64,000 nt of DNA from positions 186,001 through 250,000 of the forward strand of contig NZ_JAFBIS010000001.1 of assembly GCF_021531435.1 (NCBI RefSeq). The letters are read 5' to 3'. Made by a program: the position numbers and the translations under genes. The DNA is from Oscillibacter valericigenes. GTDB lineage: Bacteria > Bacillota > Clostridia > Oscillospirales > Oscillospiraceae. This document shows, in pieces, positions 58,927-64,000 of this stretch. Under the pieces are notes generated by a model that made no database searches, was not told the DNA's origin, and saw only the letters and a list, made by a program, of their open reading frames with translations. Position 1 is the first letter of the stretch, and each line of letters starts with the position of its first letter.

Positions 58927-60123
58927 TTACGAATTGTGGAGCAGGGGATAGCCTGCGTCGGTCAGAGCCAGCTTGATGGCGGCCACATGGTCGCTGTTGC
59001 GGGTCTCCAGCACCAGGGAGACGATGCAGGCGCCTACCTCGGAATCCCGGTCCTCCCGGGAGTGGTTGATGGTGAGGATGTTAGCACCGCTCTGGCTGAC
59101 CAGATGTATCAACTGAAGCAGGCTGCCGGGCTTATCCGTCACTTTGGTGGTCAGCTCCACCAGACGGCCGGATTTAGACAGGCCCTTGGTGATGACCCGG
59201 GACAACGTGGTCACATCCACATTTCCGCCGGAGACGACGCACACCGTCTTTTTCTCGCTGGTATCCACCTTGCCGAACATGCAGGCGGCCACCGGCGTGG
59301 CGCCTGCACCCTCTGCCACGGTCTTCTGCCCTTCCATCAGCGCCAGAATAGCGGAGGCGATCTCGTCCTCTCCCACGGTGACGATCTCGTCCACGTACCG
59401 CTGGCACAGCTCAAAGGTCAGGTCACCGGGCTTTTTCACCGCGATGCCGTCGGCAATGGTGGCCACGCTCCGCAGCTCCGTGGGCTTGCCGGAATGACGG
59501 GAGATGTACATAGAGGCAGCCCCCGCCGCCTGGACGCCGATGATGCGGCAGGAGGGCTTCAGGTGCTTCACGGCGAAAGCAATGCCGCTGATGAGGCCGC
59601 CGCCTCCGATAGGCACCACGATCTGCTCCACATCGGGGAGCTGCTCCAGAATTTCCAGGCCGATAGTGCCCTGGCCCGCGATGACCAGGGGGTCGTTGAA
59701 GGGGTGGGCGAAGGTGTAGCCGTGCTCCGCCGTCAGCCGCTCCGCCTCCCGGGCGGCGTCGTCATAGACGCCGGGGACCAGCACCACCTCGGCGCCGTAG
59801 CCCCGGGTGGCCTCCACCTTGCTGATGGGGGCGCCGGCGGGCATACAGATGATGGATTTGATGCCCAGTTTCGTGGCGGACCAGGCGATGCCCTGGGCGT
59901 GGTTGCCGGCTGAGCAGGCGATGACGCCCCGGGCGGCGTCATCGGGGGACAGGGAGCGGATCTTATTGTACGCGCCCCGGAGCTTGAACGCGCCGGTGAG
60001 CTGCAGGTTTTCCGCCTTGATATACACGTTTTTCCCCAGCCCCCGGGCCGGGTCCAGGGGCGTCAGCCGGGCGATGCCCCGCAGCGCCAGACGCGCGTCT
60101 TCCAGCATTTCCATCGTCAGCAT
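58927..60123 (-). CDS. ilvA: threonine dehydratase with C-terminal ACT domain
   Basis: Pyridoxal-phosphate enzyme turning threonine into 2-oxobutyrate and ammonia, 398 residues. The PLP Lys is in LQLTGAFKLRGAYNKI (about 40-55), the Gly-rich phosphate loop is VPIGGGGLISGIAFAV, and VVSGGNVD is also present. A C-terminal ACT-like domain (about 325-398, LVELTTKVTDKPGSLLQLIH) marks the catabolic-length, ACT-bearing clostridial form. AGGAGGCCATTCCC precedes the ATG. The gene stands alone. It may feed isoleucine synthesis or threonine fermentation. Confidence 0.93.
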   Translation of the reverse strand: MLTMEMLEDARLALRGIARLTPLDPARGLGKNVYIKAENLQLTGAFKLRGAYNKIRSLSPDDAARGVIACSAGNHAQGIAWSATKLGIKSIICMPAGAPISKVEATRGYGAEVVLVPGVYDDAAREAERLTAEHGYTFAHPFNDPLVIAGQGTIGLEILEQLPDVEQIVVPIGGGGLISGIAFAVKHLKPSCRIIGVQAAGAASMYISRHSGKPTELRSVATIADGIAVKKPGDLTFELCQRYVDEIVTVGEDEIASAILALMEGQKTVAEGAGATPVAACMFGKVDTSEKKTVCVVSGGNVDVTTLSRVITKGLSKSGRLVELTTKVTDKPGSLLQLIHLVSQSGANILTINHSREDRDSEVGACIVSLVLETRNSDHVAAIKLALTDAGYPLLHNS

Positions 60124-60312
60124 GGGAATGGCCTCCTGTTCTTTGCTTCTTTGATGGCAGTAAAGCGTTTGCCTTTAAAAATTATACGCGCTGGAAGCGG
60201 AGGATACAATACCTGTTTTTTACAAAAACAGGTATGGAACATCCCGTGATTGCATTTTTGCCGTGTTTTGTTGTAAGATAGGAAAAACAGCAACAGGAAG
60301 GAGGCGTGGACC

Positions 60313-60870
60313 GTGGCAGCCTTTACAAAAACGGCGATTCGGAACTCTTTTATCAAGCTGCTGAATGAGCGGCCCATCAGTCAGATCACCATAAGGGACA
60401 TTGTGGATGACTGCGGCGTCAACCGCAACACCTTTTATTATTATTTTCAGGATCTGCCCCAGCTGGTGGAGACCATCGTCAATGAAGAGGCGGACCGGAT
60501 GATCCGGGAGCACCCGTCCATTGACTCCATTGAGGATTGCCTTCATGCCATCATTGGCTTTGCTCTGGAAAACCGGAAAGCCGTGCTGCATATTTACAAC
60601 TCGGTCAATCGGAACATATATGAGCAATACCAGTGGCGGGTCTGCGAGCATGCCGTTACGACCTATCTGGACGGCGTTTTGGCCGGAAAGACCGTTCCTG
60701 AGCAGGACCGGCTTCTGATCATCAACTATCTGAAATGTGTGTGCTTCGGCATTACCATTGGCTGGCTGGAAACGGGGATGCAGGAGGATATCCAGGCCCG
60801 GTTCCACCGCATTTGTGAACTGAAACGCGGCGATCTGGAGACGATGATCGCACGGTGTGAGCAGCCATGA
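60313..60870 (+). CDS. TetR-family regulator
   Basis: A 185-residue regulator. The N-terminal helix-turn-helix has PISQITIRDIVDDCGVNRNT and FYYYFQDLPQLVETI, typical of TetR, and the C-terminal ligand domain is helical (YNSVNRNIYEQYQWRVCEHA). GTG 60313 has GGAAGGAGGCGTGGACC ahead. It is followed by a terminator and then by the DUF308 and radical SAM genes, which it may control. Confidence 0.9.
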   Translation: MAAFTKTAIRNSFIKLLNERPISQITIRDIVDDCGVNRNTFYYYFQDLPQLVETIVNEEADRMIREHPSIDSIEDCLHAIIGFALENRKAVLHIYNSVNRNIYEQYQWRVCEHAVTTYLDGVLAGKTVPEQDRLLIINYLKCVCFGITIGWLETGMQEDIQARFHRICELKRGDLETMIARCEQP

Positions 60871-60886
60871 CCACCGGTTCAGACAA

Positions 60887-60928
60887 AACAGCCCCTGTGC
60901 CTGCTTTTCAGGCACAGGGGCTGTTTTT
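60887..60928 (+). terminator. terminator of the TetR gene
   Basis: AACAGCCCCTGTGCCTG-CTTTT-CAGGCACAGGGGCTGTT followed by a T run, 17 bases after the stop. Confidence 0.88.
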
Positions 60929-60996
60929 GTCCGTATGTTTTATGAAACGGCTCTCCTATAATGGAACTGTCAAAGGATAAGAAAGGGGTCCTGAAT

Positions 60997-61560
60997 TTGA
61001 TTTCCAACAAATATATTCAAGCGGCGAAGTCCGGATATATCATTGTTTCCGTGCTGCTGTGCATGTTGGGCGCTGCGCTGATAGCTGACCCCACTTTTTC
61101 TGTATTGCTGCTGTGCAGGCTCAGCGGGCTGCTCTTGGTCCTGTTTGGGGCAATCCGCATCGTCGGCTATGTTTCCAAGGACTTATACCGCCTGGCGTTC
61201 CAATACGATCTGGCCTTTGGAATTTTGCTGATCGCCCTCGGCGCTCTAATGATGCTGCGCACAGACAAGATGGCAAATGTTCTGTTTTCGATCCTTGGGA
61301 TCTATGTTCTGGCCGATGCGCTTTTGAAAGTGCAGATCGCCATTGACGCGAAGGCGTTTGGAATTGATTCGTGGTGGCTGATCCTGGCAGCGGCAGTGGT
61401 GGCCGGTGTAGCCGGCTTTTTACTGGTCCTGCGTCCGTCGGAGAGCGCGGGGGCTGTGATGATCTCACTGGGAGCGGCACTGCTGGCGGAGGGCGCGCTG
61501 AACTTTATCACGATTCTGGCGGCAGTCAAAATTGTCCGCCGCCGTGGGCCGGATGTGTGA
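60997..61560 (+). CDS. DUF308/HdeD-like membrane protein
   Basis: About 187 residues, six predicted helices in three pairs (for example YIIVSVLLCMLGAALIADPT and WWLILAAAVVAGVAGFLLVL), the pattern of HdeD/DUF308 proteins (acid-resistance-related in E. coli, otherwise unknown). TTG 60997 is chosen because AAAGGGG lies 8 bases before it. An ATG at 60961 is possible but overlaps a TATAAT box (60957-60962) that is probably the promoter -10. The radical SAM gene follows 61 bases downstream. Confidence 0.78.
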   Translation: MISNKYIQAAKSGYIIVSVLLCMLGAALIADPTFSVLLLCRLSGLLLVLFGAIRIVGYVSKDLYRLAFQYDLAFGILLIALGALMMLRTDKMANVLFSILGIYVLADALLKVQIAIDAKAFGIDSWWLILAAAVVAGVAGFLLVLRPSESAGAVMISLGAALLAEGALNFITILAAVKIVRRRGPDV

Positions 61561-61621
61561 TATGCGGAGACAGTCCTTTATAAAAATGGAATAGACAAAT
61601 ATTGAAGAGGAGGATGCTGCA

Positions 61622-62968
61622 ATGGATGTATCAACGACGGTCAAAAAGTTGGGCCTGGAGCAGGCGTTCCGCTATCTTTATAAAGATCCGGAGCAAAATC
61701 TGCTGAAGCTGATGGATTGGGCGGACAAATTTGCAAAAGGAGAATTTGCGCCCCAGCGGGCGGTCCTGCGGGAAGTTATCGAAAATCCGGATCATCCCTA
61801 TCACCAGTATGTGCTGAACCTGTTCCGCAATGTTGACGAGGATGTGGTCAAGACCATCGGCGTCAATTTCTTCATCAACGCGAACCTGGTTGGCTGGAGC
61901 ACCCAGGAGGAGGCGCGGCGGAAGTATGGCTGCAACGTTCCCTGGGCCATCCTGCTGGACCCTACCTCTGCCTGCAACCTCCACTGTACCGGCTGCTGGG
62001 CGGCGGAATACGGCAACAAGCTGAATTTGAGCTTTGATGAGATCGACGACATTATCCGTCAGGGCAAAGAGCTGGGCGTCTATATGTACATCTACACCGG
62101 GGGAGAGCCCCTTGTCCGCAAGCGTGATTTGATCCGGCTGTGCGAAAAGCACTCGGACTGCGTGTTCCTGTGCTTCACCAACGCGACGCTGATCGACGAG
62201 GCTTTCGCGGATGAAATGCTGCGGGTGAAGAACTTTGTGCCGGCCATCTCCCTGGAGGGCTTTGAGGAGGCCACGGACGGACGGCGGGGCAAGGGCACTT
62301 ATGAAAAGGTCATCAGGGCCATGGAGCTGCTTCAGCGCAAAAAGCTGCTCTACGGCATTTCCGCTTGCTATACCAGCGCAAATTATGATTCCATCACCTC
62401 GGAGGCATTCTATGACAGCCTGATCGAAAAGGGCGCTTATTTTATCTGGTATTTCCACTATATGCCGGTGGGCAACGACGCCTCGCCCGCGCTGCTTCCC
62501 ACCCCGGAGCAGCGTTTGGAGGTCTATCACCGCATCCGCCGTCTGCGGCGGGTCAAGCCCTTGTTTGCCATGGACTTCCAGAATGACGCGGAATATGTGG
62601 GCGGCTGTATCGCCGGCGGCAGGCGGTATCTGCACATCAACGCCAACGGCGATGTGGACCCCTGCGTGTTTATCCACTATTCTGACAGCAACATCCGGGA
62701 AAAGACGCTGCTGGAGTGTCTCCGGTCGCCGATTTTCATGGCCTATCACGACGGTCAGCCCTTCAACGAGAATATGCTCCGGCCTTGTCCCATGCTGGAA
62801 AATCCTCAGCTTTTGCGGGAGATGGTCCACAGGACCGGCGCCCGCTCCACAGACCTGCAGTCGCCTGAGAGCGTGGACCACCTGTGCGGCAAATGCACGG
62901 CCTATGCAGAGAACTGGAAGCCTGAGGCGGAGCGGCTTTGGGAGGAGACAAAGGCGGGCGGAAAATAA
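61622..62968 (+). CDS. radical SAM protein with SPASM-like C-terminal region
   Basis: A 448-residue radical SAM enzyme. A helical N-terminal domain (1-105) comes before the [4Fe-4S] motif SACNLHCTGCWAAEY (CxxxCxxC, about 117-125). The barrel follows with MYIYTGGEPLVRKRDLIRL and LEGFEEATDGRRGKGTY. The C-terminal Cys cluster (GGCIAGGRRYLHINANGDVD, DPCVF, RPCPML, HLCGKC) is SPASM-like and would bind extra Fe-S clusters. The pairing with TetR and DUF308 genes is seen in related clostridia. The reaction is unknown; no obvious precursor peptide gene was seen nearby. Confidence 0.9.
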   Translation: MDVSTTVKKLGLEQAFRYLYKDPEQNLLKLMDWADKFAKGEFAPQRAVLREVIENPDHPYHQYVLNLFRNVDEDVVKTIGVNFFINANLVGWSTQEEARRKYGCNVPWAILLDPTSACNLHCTGCWAAEYGNKLNLSFDEIDDIIRQGKELGVYMYIYTGGEPLVRKRDLIRLCEKHSDCVFLCFTNATLIDEAFADEMLRVKNFVPAISLEGFEEATDGRRGKGTYEKVIRAMELLQRKKLLYGISACYTSANYDSITSEAFYDSLIEKGAYFIWYFHYMPVGNDASPALLPTPEQRLEVYHRIRRLRRVKPLFAMDFQNDAEYVGGCIAGGRRYLHINANGDVDPCVFIHYSDSNIREKTLLECLRSPIFMAYHDGQPFNENMLRPCPMLENPQLLREMVHRTGARSTDLQSPESVDHLCGKCTAYAENWKPEAERLWEETKAGGK

Positions 62969-62980
62969 CAAGGTTATGAG

Positions 62981-63014
62981 AAAAGCGGCGGAAGCAAGTG
63001 CTTCCGCCGCTTTT
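62981..63014 (+). terminator. terminator after the radical SAM gene
   Basis: AAAAGCGGCGGAAGCA/TGCTTCCGCCGCTTTT, a perfect stem beginning 13 bases after the stop. Confidence 0.88.
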
Positions 63015-63155
63015 GGGCGTGTATCCGGGAAAAGCTTTTGCCCGACAAAAATTCTTGCCTGAAAAGAGACTGACAAACCGAAAATTTCAGCTGCTGTCTG
63101 GCATATGGGCGGGAACCATGGTAGAATAGTAAAAAAGAGAGGGGGGAATGGCCGT

Positions 63156-64000
63156 GTGGGCAAACGGGAGATGAAGCGGAAGAAAAACCCGTGGCTGTTG
63201 GCGCTGGGCGCCGTATTTGCGGCGGCGCTTTTGGCTGCAGGACTGGCCTTTCTGAAACCGTCCGGCCATGAAGTGCCCGAAGAACCGGATGTCCCCGCGT
63301 CTTCAACGGTTGCGGAACCTGTGAAGCAGGAACAGCCCGTGCAGGAACAACAGCCCGTGCAGGAACAACAGCCCGTCTCCCCACCGGAGCCTGCGGACCT
63401 TCCCAGGGAACCGCAGGATCGGTTTGTGATCTCGTTTCTGGGCGACTGTACCCTGACATCAAGCCACTATACCAACCATTTTGAAACGGTGGTGGGAGAT
63501 GACCTGGCGTATCCGTTTTCCAACGCGGCGGAGATCCTGACGGCGGACGATTTGACCCTCGCCAACCTGGAGTGCAGCTTTTCGGACAAGCGTCTGGAGT
63601 CCGAGTCGGAATATGCGTTCTGCGGACAGCCGAAGTATGCGCGGGCGCTGACGCTTGGCGGTGTGGACTGCGTGTCCATGGCGAATAACCATACCGGCGA
63701 CTTCGGCAACGCCGGAGTGGAGGACACCCTGGCGGCGCTGGAGGACGCGGGCGTCACCGGGATACAGGGAGACCAGGGGATATGCTTTGACCTGCGCCAC
63801 GATGACGGTTCGGCGGTGCGGGTGGGTATTTACGTGCTGCCCTTCAACGGCTCAACGGAACAGATGAAAAAGGGCGCGGCCCGCCTGCGGGAGGACGGCG
63901 CGGATATCGTGATCGCCTGCATGCACACCGGCGCGGAGAGAATTTACGTGCCCACGAAACGGCAGACTGCTCTTGCTCATGCGGCAGTCAGCGGTGGAGC
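63156..64000 (+). CDS. CapA-family (poly-gamma-glutamate-type) metallophosphoesterase-like protein, partial
   Basis: The first 281 codons of a CapA-like protein; the 3' end lies beyond the window. A short cytoplasmic start and a membrane helix (PWLLALGAVFAAALLAAGLA) lead to a Pro/Gln/Glu-rich linker (18-base repeats), then the CapA fold: RFVISFLGDCTLTSS, LANLECSF, CVSMANNHTGDFGNAGVEDT and IVIACMHTGAERI. GTG 63156 is chosen because a G-rich site (63141-63146) is well placed and the frame from ATG 63148 stops after eight codons; ATG 63171 is the alternative. CapA relatives act in capsule or cell-surface metabolism; the exact role is uncertain. Confidence 0.85.
   Translation, partial: MGKREMKRKKNPWLLALGAVFAAALLAAGLAFLKPSGHEVPEEPDVPASSTVAEPVKQEQPVQEQQPVQEQQPVSPPEPADLPREPQDRFVISFLGDCTLTSSHYTNHFETVVGDDLAYPFSNAAEILTADDLTLANLECSFSDKRLESESEYAFCGQPKYARALTLGGVDCVSMANNHTGDFGNAGVEDTLAALEDAGVTGIQGDQGICFDLRHDDGSAVRVGIYVLPFNGSTEQMKKGAARLREDGADIVIACMHTGAERIYVPTKRQTALAHAAVSGG
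63327..63377 (+). repeat. tandem 15/18-bp repeat in the CapA-like linker
   Basis: CAGGAACAACAGCCCGTG occurs at 63342-63359 and 63360-63377 (last base changed), after a 15-base shorter unit at 63327-63341. It encodes QEQQPV units in the extracellular linker, where unit number could vary in frame. Confidence 0.75.

Overview
The window looks like a chromosomal segment of a high-GC anaerobic Firmicute, most likely a gut Oscillospiraceae/Clostridia relative. The signs are GC-rich codon use with AGGAGG-type ribosome binding sites, SpoIIE/RsbW-type partner-switching proteins, an MsmX-type sugar ABC system, TRAP transport beside 2-oxo acid dehydrogenase genes, and an LldR/FadR-rich regulator set. The assignment is inferred from gene content, not from a marker gene.

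Region 1 (1-24 kb) is the distal half of an extracellular contractile injection system (eCIS, the Afp/PVC/MAC type of phage-tail-like particle). On the + strand are two baseplate J-like proteins, a tail protein I-like protein, a STAS anti-anti-sigma protein, a two-component pair (kinase divergent) and an AAA+ ATPase. Sheath, tube and spike genes are presumably just left of the window. Facing them on the - strand is one compact operon (23891 down to 11142) that reads as an effector cargo operon. In transcription order it encodes a DUF3626/ADP-ribosyltransferase-like protein, an overlapping 74-residue protein, a GNAT acetyltransferase, a second AAA+ ATPase, a PPPDE-type (deubiquitinase-like) papain-fold protein, two tandem proteins with a PI3/4-kinase-like catalytic core, and a DUF4157 (eCIS core domain) protein. 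Four of these share a short motif (APxGAxQGGLxxWFxxxF) just before the variable part, a candidate packaging or hinge signal. The two gene sets converge on one bidirectional terminator.

Region 2 (24-29.6 kb) is a four-gene operon: a MATE transporter fused to a degenerate RsbW-like domain, a GNAT protein, a Cache-HAMP-SpoIIE phosphatase and an RsbW-type kinase. With the orphan STAS gene in the eCIS locus it could make a complete partner switch.

Region 3 (29.6-46.9 kb) is bracketed by two near-identical inverted copies of tRNA-Ala(GGC) with its terminator. It carries two thiamine-dependent 2-oxo acid (pyruvate/acetoin-type) dehydrogenase gene sets, the first with E1a, E1b, E2 and a lipoyl-E3, the second with E1a, E1b and E2 only. 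Between them are a TRAP transporter and three GntR-family regulators. Promoters and operator-like palindromes are visible for several of these, and a structured leader precedes the TRAP genes.

Region 4 (46.9-64 kb) holds a decayed MMPL transporter, a DtxR-type regulator, a maltodextrin operon (LacI regulator, binding protein, two permeases, MalQ, ABC ATPase) with glycogen phosphorylase upstream, an AraC regulator, threonine dehydratase, a TetR-DUF308-radical SAM cluster, and the start of a CapA-like protein cut by the window edge.
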